The notes: a model not told the origin generated them from the letters alone. A DNA stretch of 64,000 bases from VAXT01 sp963794605 (GCA_963794605.1 CAWCEN010000006.1:62001-126000); one strand, 5' to 3'. Positions 8,182-16,914 are shown, counted from the stretch's first letter. A program made the numbers and translations.

Positions 8182-8868
8182 ATGACATTGAAGATCGGCG
8201 ACACGGCACCGGATTTCGAGGCGGACTCGACCGAGGGGCGGATCCGCTTCCACGACTGGATCGGCGACTCGTGGGCGGTGCTCTTCTCGCACCCGAAGGA
8301 CTTCACGCCCGTCTGCACGACCGAGCTCGGCTACATGGCGCGGATCAAGCCCGAATTCGACCGGCGGAACGTGAAGATCATCGGCCTCTCCGTCGACACG
8401 ACGAGCGACCACGAGGGCTGGGCCAAGGACATCGAAGAGACCCAGGGTGAAGCGCCGAACTATCCGATCATCGGCGACACGACCTTCGAGATCTCGAAGC
8501 TCTACGGGATGCTTTCGGCCGACGTCTCCGGCGATCCGGGCGACCGGACGCCGATGGACAACCAGACGGTGCGGAACGTCTTCGTCGTCGGGCCCGACAA
8601 GAAGGTGAAGCTGATCCTCATCTACCCGATGACGACCGGTCGCAACTTCGACGAGGTGCTGCGCGTCATCGACTCGCTCCAGCTCACGGCGAACCACAAG
8701 GTGGCGACCCCGGTGAACTGGCGTCAGGGCGAGGACGTGATCATCGCCGGCTCCGTCTCGGACGACGAGGCGAAGGAGATCTTCGGCGACTGGGACGCGC
8801 CGAAGCCGTACATCCGAGTGGTGCCGCAGCCGGAGCAGGAGTCCGCTGCGGTTGGAACGACGACCTAG
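8182..8868 (+). CDS. Peroxiredoxin, 1-Cys (Prx6/AhpC-TSA) type
   Basis: A 228-residue thiol peroxidase. The peroxidatic Cys45 lies in HPKDFTPVCTTELG. Length and the extended C-terminal domain (from about 160, TPVNWRQGEDVIIAGSVSDDEA) fit the Prx6 group, and no resolving Cys is seen elsewhere. It reduces H2O2, alkyl hydroperoxides or peroxynitrite in the cytosol with an external thiol donor. Unlike many genes here it has a good Shine-Dalgarno (aaggag) before the ATG. It is followed by a perfect 13-bp inverted repeat. Confidence 0.93.
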   Translation: MTLKIGDTAPDFEADSTEGRIRFHDWIGDSWAVLFSHPKDFTPVCTTELGYMARIKPEFDRRNVKIIGLSVDTTSDHEGWAKDIEETQGEAPNYPIIGDTTFEISKLYGMLSADVSGDPGDRTPMDNQTVRNVFVVGPDKKVKLILIYPMTTGRNFDEVLRVIDSLQLTANHKVATPVNWRQGEDVIIAGSVSDDEAKEIFGDWDAPKPYIRVVPQPEQESAAVGTTT

Positions 8869-9330
8869 CGAATGTAGCGAGGGACAGTCCCTGATTCGGA
8901 CTGTCCCTCGGCTGGCCCATGCGAGTGACCGCGCGACCGATGACCGTCCGCGCGGACCTGATTCAACGCGACGACGCCTTGGCGCGGCGTGAGCTCGTCC
9001 GACGTCGGCTCTGGCCCCCGCTTGTGCTCCGTGAACGGGCCGTCGTCCGTCGCGGCGCGTCGTCGTCTGGGACGTCTGCCGAACGGTCTTCATCAGGTCG
9101 TCGGGGAGTTCGGAGGCTCGACTCTTCGCCTCATCGGCGACAACCTTCGCGCTACGCGTGAAGAAGTCGCTCTTGACGAGCGCGTACACAGCCGCCCCGG
9201 CGGCGGGGAGAATGAGCCAGCGGGCTCCAGATCCGTTTGCGTTGCCCTTGCCCTTCGCGGCATCGGCGACGTTCGCCGCGCGCTCCGCGTAATCGATCAC
9301 CTGTTCCGACAATTTGTTGATGTCAGCCAT
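8865..9330 (-). CDS. Small membrane-associated protein, apparently frameshifted near 9045-9060
   Basis: From the ATG at 9330, preceded by GGAGGTG, the frame encodes MADINKLSEQVIDYAERAAN..., a hydrophobic stretch WLILPAAGAAVYALV and a polar ...SRASELPDDLMKTVRQTSQ. Strong GC3 (nearly every codon ends in G or C) supports this frame down to about 9060, where it drops to about half. From the same point the neighbouring frame shows strong GC3 and a plausible polar tail (ATDDGPFTEHKRGPEP...) that runs to a stop at 8865-8867. A single indel in the repetitive CGACGACG tract at 9045-9060 would join them. Function is unknown; it is probably a one-TM envelope protein. Without the indel the first frame would run to 8092, antisense through the whole peroxiredoxin gene, which is implausible. 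Confidence 0.45.
8878..8910. repeat. Perfect 13-bp inverted repeat (terminator-like or REP-like)
   Basis: Arms 8878-8890 (CGAGGGACAGTCC) and 8898-8910 are perfectly complementary around a 7-nt loop. It lies 10 bp after the peroxiredoxin stop and has no T tract. The GGGACAG core recurs in the intergenic tandem repeat at 12775-12802, suggesting a dispersed palindrome family. Confidence 0.6.
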
Positions 9331-9595
9331 CGTGCTCAACACCTCCGGATCGTTCGTTGTTGGTCATGGAGTGCAGTTCTTTCGGACTTGGTGACGTCGT
9401 CCCGAAGAGACTCCCCGGCCCACTATTCGGTCAAACAACGTGCGCCCAGCTACAAGCCTTCAGTTCCCGGGCGCGGCAGTCCGCAAACCGTTCGTTCCAC
9501 ACTCAGGAGAGCGGCGTCGTGGTGGGGCGTGACCGTCGCCGTGGTCGTGTACGGACTGCTCCGCCAAGCGAGCTAGCTGCTGCATAGTTCCCGCC

Positions 9596-10054
9596 ATGGG
9601 CGCCGTCCTGCGCGACGTCATCGACGACGACATCGAGACTTTCTTCGAGCAGCAGAACGATGCCGAGGCGATTCGCATGGCCGTCTGGGCACCACGGGAG
9701 CGCGATGCCTTCTTCGAGCACTGGCGCCGGATCCTCAGCGACGAGGACTTGATCGCGAAGACGATCGTCTCGGGAGACGACGTCGCAGGCAACATCACGA
9801 GCTGGGGTCGGGACGGCAAGCGTCTCGTCGGGTACTGGCTCGGTCGCGAGTTCTGGGGGCAGGGGCTCGCGACCCGTGCGCTGGCGGAGCTCGTCGCCGA
9901 GCTGAAACGGCCGCTCTACGCAGAAGTCGCGACCACGAACAAAGGCTCGATTCGAGTGCTCGAGAAGTGCGGGTTCACGGTCGTCGACACCGTGACGGAG
10001 CAGGACGAGACGTTCGGCGAAATCGAGCTCCTCGTGATGGAGCTCGTTGGCTAG
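9596..10054 (+). CDS. GNAT family N-acetyltransferase (RimJ/RimL-like)
   Basis: A 152-residue acetyltransferase. Visible elements are the N-terminal LRDVIDDDIETFFEQQ, a central YWLGREFWGQGLATRALAELV segment carrying the acetyl-CoA pyrophosphate loop (x-x-x-G-Q-G-L/I-A), and the C-terminal RVLEKCGFT motif. It probably acetylates an amino group of a small molecule or protein terminus using acetyl-CoA. It is followed 9 nt later by the sigma factor gene; a TAGGGT at that junction suggests the sigma gene also has its own promoter. Confidence 0.82.
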   Translation: MGAVLRDVIDDDIETFFEQQNDAEAIRMAVWAPRERDAFFEHWRRILSDEDLIAKTIVSGDDVAGNITSWGRDGKRLVGYWLGREFWGQGLATRALAELVAELKRPLYAEVATTNKGSIRVLEKCGFTVVDTVTEQDETFGEIELLVMELVG

Positions 10055-10057
10055 GGT
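10052..10057 (+). promoter_or_regulatory. Leaderless -10 element (TAGGGT) of the sigma factor gene
   Basis: TAGGGT overlaps the stop of the acetyltransferase gene and ends 6 nt before the GTG at 10064, which has no Shine-Dalgarno sequence. Confidence 0.4.
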
Positions 10058-10063
10058 GAAGAC

Positions 10064-11020
10064 GTGCAGACGACGACTGCCGCCCAGGAGCTCGAGGTCC
10101 AGTTCGAGCAGTACCGCGGCGAGCTGACCGCTCACTGCTACCGGATGCTCGCGTCGCCGTTCGAGGCGGAGGACGCAGTGCAGGAGACGTTCATCCGCGC
10201 CTGGCGCGCGATCGACCGCTTCGAGGGCCGGTCGCAGCTTCGCTCGTGGCTCTACAAGATCGCGACCAACGTCTGCCTCGACATGCTCAGCGGTCGCGAG
10301 CGGCGTGCTCGCCCGATGGACCTCGGCCCGGCGCAGGAGCCGCTCGAATCGAATCTGAACACGATGCGCGAGGCGACCTGGGTCCAGCCGATTCCGGATC
10401 CGTCAGTCGTCGCAGAGACCCACGAGACGACGCGGCTCGCGCTCGTCGCTGCGCTACAGCATCTTCCGCCTCGTCAGCGCGCGGTCCTCATCCTCTGCGA
10501 GGTCCTGCGCTGGAAGGCGAGCGAGGTCGCCGAGCTGCTCGACACGACCGTCGCTTCCGTGAACAGTGCGCTCCAGCGGGCCCGCGCCACGCTCGAGGCG
10601 AGCGACCTCGAGCTCGGCGATGCGTCGCGCTCCGTCGACGGGGCCGACGCGGAGCTGCTCGCGCGCTACGTCGACGCGTTCGAGGCCTACGACATGGACG
10701 CGCTCACCTCGCTCATCCAGGAGGACGCGATCCAGTCGATGCCGCCGTTCGACATGTGGCTGCGCGGGCGCGACGACATCTTCGCCTGGTGGTACGGCCC
10801 CGGGATCGGGTGCAAGGGCTCGAAGGTGATCCCGACGGTCGCGGCCAACGGCGCGCCCGCGTTCGGCCAGTACAAGCCGAGCGACACCGGCAGCGGGTAC
10901 GACCCCTGGGCGCTCCAGGTGCTCGAGATCGAGGACGGCAGGATCGTCGAGCTCACGTTCTTCCTCGAGACCGAGACGCTCTTCCCGCTCTTCGGGCTAC
11001 CGCCTCGGCTCGACGCCTAG
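10064..11020 (+). CDS. ECF sigma factor of the SigG/SigX5 type with C-terminal SnoaL-like domain
   Basis: A 318-residue sigma-70 family protein with region 2 (about 18-90, CYRMLASPFEAEDAVQETFIRAW), region 4 (about 140-190, LPPRQRAVLILCEVLRWKASEVAELL) and a C-terminal NTF2/SnoaL-like domain (about 205-318, MPPFDMWLRGRDDIFAWW). The NTMREATWVQPIPD linker is diagnostic of the SigG-like group. In related ECF groups the SnoaL domain replaces or modulates the anti-sigma factor; no anti-sigma gene is adjacent. A GTG start is used. Its 3' end overlaps the convergent STAS-like gene by 24 nt, allowing antisense interference. Confidence 0.88.
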   Translation: MQTTTAAQELEVQFEQYRGELTAHCYRMLASPFEAEDAVQETFIRAWRAIDRFEGRSQLRSWLYKIATNVCLDMLSGRERRARPMDLGPAQEPLESNLNTMREATWVQPIPDPSVVAETHETTRLALVAALQHLPPRQRAVLILCEVLRWKASEVAELLDTTVASVNSALQRARATLEASDLELGDASRSVDGADAELLARYVDAFEAYDMDALTSLIQEDAIQSMPPFDMWLRGRDDIFAWWYGPGIGCKGSKVIPTVAANGAPAFGQYKPSDTGSGYDPWALQVLEIEDGRIVELTFFLETETLFPLFGLPPRLDA

Positions 11021-11227
11021 CACGTCCGTCAGCCCCATGAGCTCGATCAGCTCGGCGAGCTCGGGCGACGCGTGCCGGAGTACCAGCCGTGAGCCCTCAC
11101 GCCGGAGCAGGAGAGCGAGCCGCGCGAGGGAGTCGACCGTGGCGGCGGTCGGTCGCGCGCCGCAGAGGTCGCACACGTAGGCATTCATGTCGGTGCCGAT
11201 AGGACGACACAGCCGAGTGGAATTCAT
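10997..11227 (-). CDS. STAS-like domain protein
   Basis: A 76-residue protein. The segment VDSLARLALLLRREGSRLVLRHASPELAELIELMGLTDVL fits the second half of actinobacterial STAS domains (helix VDALARL, strand RLVLRHAS, helix ELxELLxLxGL). A short N-terminal strand carries a CxxC (CDLCG). STAS proteins act as phosphorylatable anti-anti-sigma switches or transporter regulators, but the usual phosphorylatable Ser/Thr region is not obvious here. An alternative start at Met14 (11188) is possible. It overlaps the convergent SigG-like gene by 24 nt. Confidence 0.55.
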   Translation of the reverse strand: MNSTRLCRPIGTDMNAYVCDLCGARPTAATVDSLARLALLLRREGSRLVLRHASPELAELIELMGLTDVLGVEPRR

Positions 11228-11298
11228 CGGCTCGGGATGACCGATGAGTTCTCCGTCGTTAACGCGTCTAAGGCTTCGTAAGCGATCGAAAGGCCAGG

Positions 11299-12759
11299 AT
11301 GACCGAACTCGACGCCCGAACCCGCTGGCTCGCCCTTTATGTCCTCTGTCTCGCGAGCCTGATGATCGTGCTCGACGTCACGATCGTGGGCGTCGCGCTG
11401 CCGTCGATCAAGGACGACCTCGGCTTCTCCGACACCTCGCTCGCGTGGGTCGTCAATGCCTACCTGCTCACGTACGGAGGCTTCTTGCTCCTGGGTGGCA
11501 GGCTCGGCGACCTCTACGGCCATCGGCGCCTGTTCCTGATCGGGATCAGCGTGTTCACGCTGGCGTCGCTCGCGTGCGGCCTGGCGACGTCGCAAGGGTT
11601 CCTCGTCGTCTCGCGCAGCGTCCAGGGGGTCGGCGGTGCAGTCGCGTCGGCTGTCTCGCTCTCCCTGATGGTCAATCTCTTCACCGATCCGGGCGAGCGC
11701 GCGAAGGCGATGGGCATCTTCGGGTTCGTCGCGGCCGGCGGCGGGAGCATCGGAGTCCTCCTCGGTGGAATCATCACCGACCTCATCAGCTGGCACTGGA
11801 TCTTCCTCGTCAACGTGCCCATCGGAGCCCTCGTCGTCGTGCTCTCGCTTCGGTTGCTGCCGGAATCGCGCCTGGCGACGGCGAGCAAACGCCTCGACAT
11901 CCCTGGAGCGGTGACCGTGACCTCCGCGCTGATCATCGCCGTCTACGCGATCGTCAACGGGAACGAGGTCGGCTGGGCGACGTTCCGGACGCTCGGCCTG
12001 CTCGGCCTGTCCGGAGCCTTGCTGGTGACCTTCCTGTTCATCGAGACCCGAAGCTCGTCTCCGTTGATGCCGCTTCGGCTCTTCCGGACGCGGAACATGG
12101 CGACGGCCGACGTGGTCGGCGTGTTCTGGGCAGCCGCGATGTTCGCTTGGTTCTTCATGTCGGCGCTCTACATGCAGCTCGTCCTCGGCTACAGCCCGCT
12201 CGAGGTCGGGCTCGCGTTCCTGCCGGCGAACCTGATCATGGCCGCGCTCTCGATCGGCCTCTCGGCGAAGCTCGTGATGCGGTTCGGGTTCAGGGCCCCG
12301 CTGGCGACGGGCCTCGGCCTCGCGGCCGCCGGGCTCCTGCTCTTCACGCGGGCGCCGGTCGACGGCACGTTCGTCGTCGACATCCTCCCGAGCATGATCC
12401 TGCTCGGCCTCGGAGCCGGCATGGCCTTCAACCCGGTGCTGCTGGCCGCGATGAGCGACGTTGCCCCGGAGGAAGCGGGGCTCGCGTCAGGGATCGTCAA
12501 CACCTCGTTCATGATGGGCGGCGCGGTCGGCCTGGCAGTCCTGGCGAGTGCCGCGGACTCGCGCACGGCGAACTTGCTCGACGCGGGTGAGTCGCAGGCG
12601 AGCGCTCTGACGGGCGGCTACCACCTCGCGTTCCTCCTCGGCGCGGTGTTCGCCGCTGGGGCGGCCGCGATCGGCGGGCTTCTCCTACGGAACCAGGCGC
12701 TGCCCGCGCACGAGGAAGCTCCGGTCGGCGAGCCGGCGTTCGAGGACCGGGCAGCCTAA
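11299..12759 (+). CDS. MFS transporter, DHA2 (EmrB/QacA) family
   Basis: A 486-residue protein with about 14 predicted membrane helices, as expected for DHA2 drug:H+ antiporters. The helix 1 signature LDVTIVGVALPSIKDDL matches the family's LDxTIVNVALP motif. Motif A-like GGRLGDLYGHRRLF follows TM2, and a motif C-like glycine-rich GFVAAGGGSIGVLLGG lies in TM5. It probably exports hydrophobic compounds from the membrane or cytosol. An AAAGG precedes the ATG. No TetR or MarR regulator is adjacent. Confidence 0.92.
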   Translation: MTELDARTRWLALYVLCLASLMIVLDVTIVGVALPSIKDDLGFSDTSLAWVVNAYLLTYGGFLLLGGRLGDLYGHRRLFLIGISVFTLASLACGLATSQGFLVVSRSVQGVGGAVASAVSLSLMVNLFTDPGERAKAMGIFGFVAAGGGSIGVLLGGIITDLISWHWIFLVNVPIGALVVVLSLRLLPESRLATASKRLDIPGAVTVTSALIIAVYAIVNGNEVGWATFRTLGLLGLSGALLVTFLFIETRSSSPLMPLRLFRTRNMATADVVGVFWAAAMFAWFFMSALYMQLVLGYSPLEVGLAFLPANLIMAALSIGLSAKLVMRFGFRAPLATGLGLAAAGLLLFTRAPVDGTFVVDILPSMILLGLGAGMAFNPVLLAAMSDVAPEEAGLASGIVNTSFMMGGAVGLAVLASAADSRTANLLDAGESQASALTGGYHLAFLLGAVFAAGAAAIGGLLLRNQALPAHEEAPVGEPAFEDRAA

Positions 12760-12763
12760 AGCG

Positions 12764-12802
12764 CCTCGTTAACGAGGGACAGGCCCTCAGGGACAGGCCC
12801 TC
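12764..12802. repeat. Palindrome plus two perfect 14-nt tandem repeats
   Basis: CCTCGTTAACGAGG (12764-12777) is a perfect 14-bp palindrome 5 nt after the MFS stop. It runs into two exact tandem copies of AGGGACAGGCCCTC (12775-12788, 12789-12802), each itself nearly palindromic. The stop codon of the convergent ABC gene (12801-12803) falls within the last copy. It may act as a bidirectional terminator. Confidence 0.6.
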
Positions 12803-14543
12803 AGCGGTCGCCGTGCCAGGAGTCCCAGAGCGCGGCGTACGAGCCGCCCCGCTCGACGAGCTCCGCGTGCGTTCCGACCTCCTCGAGCAGCCCGTCCTCG
12901 ACGACCGCGACCCGGTCCGCGTCGTGCGCCGTGTGCAGGCGGTGCGCGATCGCGACCACGGTTCGGCCCTCGAGTACCGACGCGAGCGAGCGCTCGAGAT
13001 GGCGTGCCGCTCGCGGGTCGAGCAGCGACGTTGCCTCGTCGAGGACGAGCGTGTGCGGATCGGCGAGTACGAGCCGGGCGAGCGCGACCTGCTGCGCCTG
13101 CGCAGGCGTCAGCGGATGGCCGCCGGCTCCGACGACGGTGTTCAGCATCTCCGGCAGCACCTGCACCCAGTCGAGCGCGTCGACCGCGGCGAGCGCGTCC
13201 ACGAGCTGCTCGTCAGTCGCCTCCGGGCGGGCGAGCCTCAGGTTCTCGGCCAGCGTGCCGACGAAGACGTGCTGCTCCTGCGTGACGAGCGCGACCTTCT
13301 TGCGCAGCGTGTCGAGCGGCAGGTCGACGAGGCGAACGCCGCCGACCTCGACGAGGCCCTTGCGCGGGGGATGGATGCCGGCGAGCAGCCGGCCGAGCGT
13401 CGACTTGCCTGCGCCGGAAGGCCCGACCACTGCGACGCGTTCGCCCGGCTCGAGGTCGAGGTCGATCCCGTGCAGCACGTCGCGATCCTCGTAGTACGCG
13501 TAGCGAACGTCCTCGGCGCGCATGCGCTCGTTCTCGGGCTCGTCGTCCTTCGCCTGACGGTCCGGCGGGACTCGGACGATTCCAACGAGTCGCGCAAACG
13601 ACGTCGCGCCGACCTGAATCTCGTCCAGCCATGAGATGAGGCGGTCGACCGGGTCCGCGAGCTTGACCATGTACAGCGACACGGCGGTCACCTCGCCGAT
13701 CGTGGCCTGTCCCTGCGAGACGAGGTAACCGCCCCAGGCGAGCGCCGTCGCGACCGGGAGCACGTACGCGAACTCGGCGGTCGGGAACCAGACCGTCCGC
13801 AGGAACAGCGTCCGCATCTCCGCGCGATAAGCGTTGTCGAGATCGTCGTCGATGCGCTTGACGCGCTTCTCACGCAGGTTCAGGGCGTCGACCGTGCGCC
13901 CGCCCTCGACCGTCTCGCTGACTGTGCCGGCGAGAGTCGCGTACGACGCGCGCTCCCAGAGGTACCCCGCCGGGGCCCGCTTCAGGTACCAGCGCGTGCT
14001 GAAAAAGAGCAGCGGCACCCCGGCCAGCGCGGGAAGCGCGGCGAGTGGATTGATCCAGATCGCGGCGGCCACGGTGAGGAGCGTCGTGATCCCGGCGATT
14101 AGCGTTTCCGGGACGGCGAAGCGCACGGTGCGGGCGAGCGAGTCGACGTCGGCTGTCGTCCGCGAGACGAGGTCCCCGGTCCCGGCGCGCTCGACGGTCG
14201 AGAGCGGCAGCGCGAGGACGCGGCGCATGAAGTCCTCGCGCAGCTCGGCGAAGATTTTCTCCGAGAGCACGAACGAGGCGCGGCGCGCGAACCAGGTCAG
14301 GATCGTCTCGAGGACGAGGAAGATCGCGAGCAGGCCGATGATCTCGTCGACGTGCTTGGTCGTCGTGCCTTCCTGCACGGACTGGACGAGCGCGCCGAGG
14401 AGCGGCGGCCCGGCGAGGCCCGCGCTCGCTGCGGCTGCGTGCAGGCCGATCATGCCGAGCAGCGCCCGCCGGTTGCGGCGCCCCAGCCGGCGCGCCTGCG
14501 CGCGCAGCTCGTCGCCGGCCGCGATCGGGAGCAGCTCGTTCAC
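12801..14543 (-). CDS. ABC exporter half-transporter, catalytically competent subunit
   Basis: A 580-residue type IV ABC exporter half: six membrane helices (about 25-310) then a nucleotide-binding domain (about 340-580). Walker A (GPSGAGKST), Q-loop (VTQEQ), Walker B with catalytic Glu (TLVLDEAT), D-loop and H-switch (IAHRL) are all intact. The signature LSGGQ is degenerate (LTPAQ). Its start overlaps the stop of the upstream gene (14540) by 4 nt, so the two are translationally coupled and almost certainly form a heterodimer. Together with the partner's intact FSGGQ this gives one functional ATP site. Substrate unknown, probably a hydrophobic drug or lipid exported across the membrane. Confidence 0.93.
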   Translation of the reverse strand: MNELLPIAAGDELRAQARRLGRRNRRALLGMIGLHAAAASAGLAGPPLLGALVQSVQEGTTTKHVDEIIGLLAIFLVLETILTWFARRASFVLSEKIFAELREDFMRRVLALPLSTVERAGTGDLVSRTTADVDSLARTVRFAVPETLIAGITTLLTVAAAIWINPLAALPALAGVPLLFFSTRWYLKRAPAGYLWERASYATLAGTVSETVEGGRTVDALNLREKRVKRIDDDLDNAYRAEMRTLFLRTVWFPTAEFAYVLPVATALAWGGYLVSQGQATIGEVTAVSLYMVKLADPVDRLISWLDEIQVGATSFARLVGIVRVPPDRQAKDDEPENERMRAEDVRYAYYEDRDVLHGIDLDLEPGERVAVVGPSGAGKSTLGRLLAGIHPPRKGLVEVGGVRLVDLPLDTLRKKVALVTQEQHVFVGTLAENLRLARPEATDEQLVDALAAVDALDWVQVLPEMLNTVVGAGGHPLTPAQAQQVALARLVLADPHTLVLDEATSLLDPRAARHLERSLASVLEGRTVVAIAHRLHTAHDADRVAVVEDGLLEEVGTHAELVERGGSYAALWDSWHGDR

Positions 14544-16255
14544 AGGTCCTCACCCCTGGTCACGGTCCAGCGGTAGCCCTCGTGGGTGGACAGCAACTCG
14601 CGGTGTGTCCCGTCCGCGACCACACGGCCGTCATGGACGAAGAAGACGCGGTCGGTCTGGTCGAGCATCAGCGGGCTGGCGGTGATCACGACCGTCGTCT
14701 TGCCGCCCCTGGCCTCGCGCAGGCGCCGCGCGATGCGCGCCTCAGTGTGCGCGTCGACCGCACTCGTCGGCTCGACGAGGACGAGCACCTCGGCGTCGGA
14801 GAGGAGGGCACGTGCGAGCACGAGCCGCTGGCGCTGGCCGCCGGAGAAGGAGCGGCCGCGCTCGTCGACGTATGCGTCCAGCCCCTCGGGCAACGCCTCG
14901 ACGACGTCTTCGGCGTTCGCGACCGCGATCGCAGTGTGGATTCGCGCGTCGTCACCGTCGGCGCGCTCCCAGGGGTCGAGCTCCCTGCGCAGGGTGCCGG
15001 AGAAGATCACCGGGTCGGCCTCGCTGACGACGATCCTGCGGCGCACCGCGTCGATCGCGAGCTCGGTCAGCGGGACGTCGCCGAGGTGGACGCCGTCGTG
15101 GTCGCCGAAGCGGCCGAGCCGGTCCGCGATCGCGGCCGCCTCGTCGGGCTGCGCCGAGACGAGTCCGATCAGACGCCCTGGCTCGACGCGGAGCCCGGAG
15201 CTGTGATCGTGGAGCGGGACGAGCGCCGCCGGCTCGCGTGCAGGGCTCGCCGACTCGGCGATGTCGGACTTGACCACGAGGATCGCGAGCATGCGCTTCG
15301 CGCCGACGTACGAGCGGGTTAGCTTGTCGACTGCCTCCGCCGCCGTCCGCAGCGGCAGCACGAGGAACGCGGCGTACCCATAGAAGGCGACGAGGTCTCC
15401 GGTGTCGATCTTTCCCGCCAGCGCGAACCGCGCGCCGAGCCAGGTGACGAGAACGACGAACACCCCCGGAATGAACACCTGGGCCGCGTCGAGCGTGGAC
15501 TGGGGGATCGCGACGCGCACGCCGGCCTGGCGGACCTCCTGCGAACGGGTGTGGTAGCGGTTGAAGAACGCTTGCTCGCCGCCGATTCCGCGCAGCACGC
15601 GCAACCCGGCGGCGGTGTCGGCGCCGAGCGCGGTGAGCTTGCCGACCTCCTCGCGCTGCTCGGCCTGGCGCGCCTGGAGCGGCTTGATCACGAAGCCCAT
15701 GAGCAGGACGAGCACGGGCACTCCGAGCAGGACGACGAGCCCGAGAGCCACGGACGAGGAGAGAAGGATGATCGCGACGACGATGTAGGAGACGATCGCG
15801 CCTGCCAGCCGCGCGGTGATGTCGAAGGCTCCGCCTGCCCGCATGGCGTCGTTCGAGACAGTGGCGACCACCTCGCCGGTCGAGTGACCCTTCTTGATCG
15901 CGGGGCCTGTGCGCGCGGCGTGGTGCGCGACGATCTGGGCCATGCGGAACGACGCCTGCAGCCAATTGGAGACCGCGAAGCGGTGTCGCATCACGCCAGC
16001 GACGGCCGTTGTCGCGCCGAGCCCGAGCAGGATCAACGACCACTGGACGAGCGCCTGGTTGTCGCTGTCGACGATGCCGTGCTGGATCGCCTGGCCGATC
16101 GCGGCGGGCATGAGCGCCTGCGAGACCATCCAGATCACGCCGAAGCAGACGCCTCCGAGCAGGGTCTTCCATTGGAGCCTTGCGATCCAGAGGAGGAAAC
16201 GCAGCGGCGACCGGGTGTCCGGGTTGCCGGGGTCGGTGAAGGGGAGCTTGATCAT
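14540..16255 (-). CDS. ABC exporter half-transporter, degenerate ATPase subunit
   Basis: A 571-residue exporter half with six membrane helices (about 30-310) and a nucleotide-binding domain missing most catalytic elements. In place of Walker A it has SAQPDEAAA with no P-loop Lys. The Q-loop Gln is gone (VVSEADP), the Walker B Asp is Val (VLVLVEPTS) and the H-switch His is Ala (VITASP). The signature FSGGQRQR is canonical. The subunit can therefore contribute only the signature half of one ATP site. Its gene is first in the two-gene operon with the subunit at 12801. The extent of decay, while the frame remains intact, suggests selection as a structural partner. Confidence 0.92.
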   Translation of the reverse strand: MIKLPFTDPGNPDTRSPLRFLLWIARLQWKTLLGGVCFGVIWMVSQALMPAAIGQAIQHGIVDSDNQALVQWSLILLGLGATTAVAGVMRHRFAVSNWLQASFRMAQIVAHHAARTGPAIKKGHSTGEVVATVSNDAMRAGGAFDITARLAGAIVSYIVVAIILLSSSVALGLVVLLGVPVLVLLMGFVIKPLQARQAEQREEVGKLTALGADTAAGLRVLRGIGGEQAFFNRYHTRSQEVRQAGVRVAIPQSTLDAAQVFIPGVFVVLVTWLGARFALAGKIDTGDLVAFYGYAAFLVLPLRTAAEAVDKLTRSYVGAKRMLAILVVKSDIAESASPAREPAALVPLHDHSSGLRVEPGRLIGLVSAQPDEAAAIADRLGRFGDHDGVHLGDVPLTELAIDAVRRRIVVSEADPVIFSGTLRRELDPWERADGDDARIHTAIAVANAEDVVEALPEGLDAYVDERGRSFSGGQRQRLVLARALLSDAEVLVLVEPTSAVDAHTEARIARRLREARGGKTTVVITASPLMLDQTDRVFFVHDGRVVADGTHRELLSTHEGYRWTVTRGEDL

Positions 16256-16326
16256 GGATGTCGCCGCACAGAGAACTACGCGCCGGAGGCACGCCCTTTG
16301 ATCGTACCCGCAGCCTCAGCCGCGGT

Positions 16327-16914
16327 CTAAGCGGCGATCGGTACCGGCGCCGCGAGCAGGTGCTCGAGCACGTGCAGGTCGGGACGTGGTGCGGCGTGGA
16401 TCCGGCCCCGAACCTGCAAGGCAAGCAGTCCATCGGGCCGGAGGCGCCGGCGCGCGGCGGCGACCAGACGGCGTACGAGCCCGAGCCCGTCGCCCTCGGC
16501 GAAGACTGCGCTCACCGGCTCGGACGCGAGCTCCGGATGGCTCCGGCGCTCGCCGATCGGGAGGTAGGGCAGGTTGGCGACGATCACGTCGGCCGCCCCG
16601 GGGAACGGCTCGAGCAGATCGCCGCGACGCACGGTGACGCGGTCTTGGAGCCCGGCTCGGCGCGCGTTCAGCCTCGCCAGTTCGACCGCCGCGGAGCTGA
16701 CGTCGGTCGCCCAGACGGCGGCGCGGGGAGCGGCCTCGGCGACTGCGAGTGCGATCGCCCCGGAGCCGGTGCCTACGTCGACGACCACGCCCGGCCGGTC
16801 TTGGAGGTGGTCGGCCGCGCAGACGACGAGACCCGTGCTCGTCTCCCGAGGGGCCATTACGAAGGGGCTGGTGACGAGCTCGAGCCCGCCGAAGGTGGCC
16901 GTAACCGCATCCAT
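16327..16914 (-). CDS. HemK/PrmC-like class I methyltransferase
   Basis: A 195-residue protein with a small-methyltransferase fold: glycine loop VVDVGTGSGAIALAVA, acidic loop WATDVSSAAVELAR, and the amide-methylating tetrapeptide as NLPY (N-[LP]-P-Y) in ADVIVANLPYLP. It lacks the N-terminal five-helix domain of true PrmC, and a full-length PrmC is encoded at 43821. It therefore probably methylates another protein amide, nucleobase or small molecule. TATAAA ends 8 nt before the ATG, implying a leaderless promoter inside the 41-bp gap after the regulator gene. Confidence 0.78.
   Translation of the reverse strand: MDAVTATFGGLELVTSPFVMAPRETSTGLVVCAADHLQDRPGVVVDVGTGSGAIALAVAEAAPRAAVWATDVSSAAVELARLNARRAGLQDRVTVRRGDLLEPFPGAADVIVANLPYLPIGERRSHPELASEPVSAVFAEGDGLGLVRRLVAAARRRLRPDGLLALQVRGRIHAAPRPDLHVLEHLLAAPVPIAA

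Noticed and set aside
8092..8864. Continuation of the minus-strand frame from 9330 through the peroxiredoxin gene
   Set aside because: GC3 falls at about 9060 and the rest mirrors the peroxiredoxin codons, so it is a shadow.
12775..12802. Short tandem repeats as a CRISPR array
   Set aside because: Only two adjacent 14-nt copies without spacers, and no cas genes in the window.
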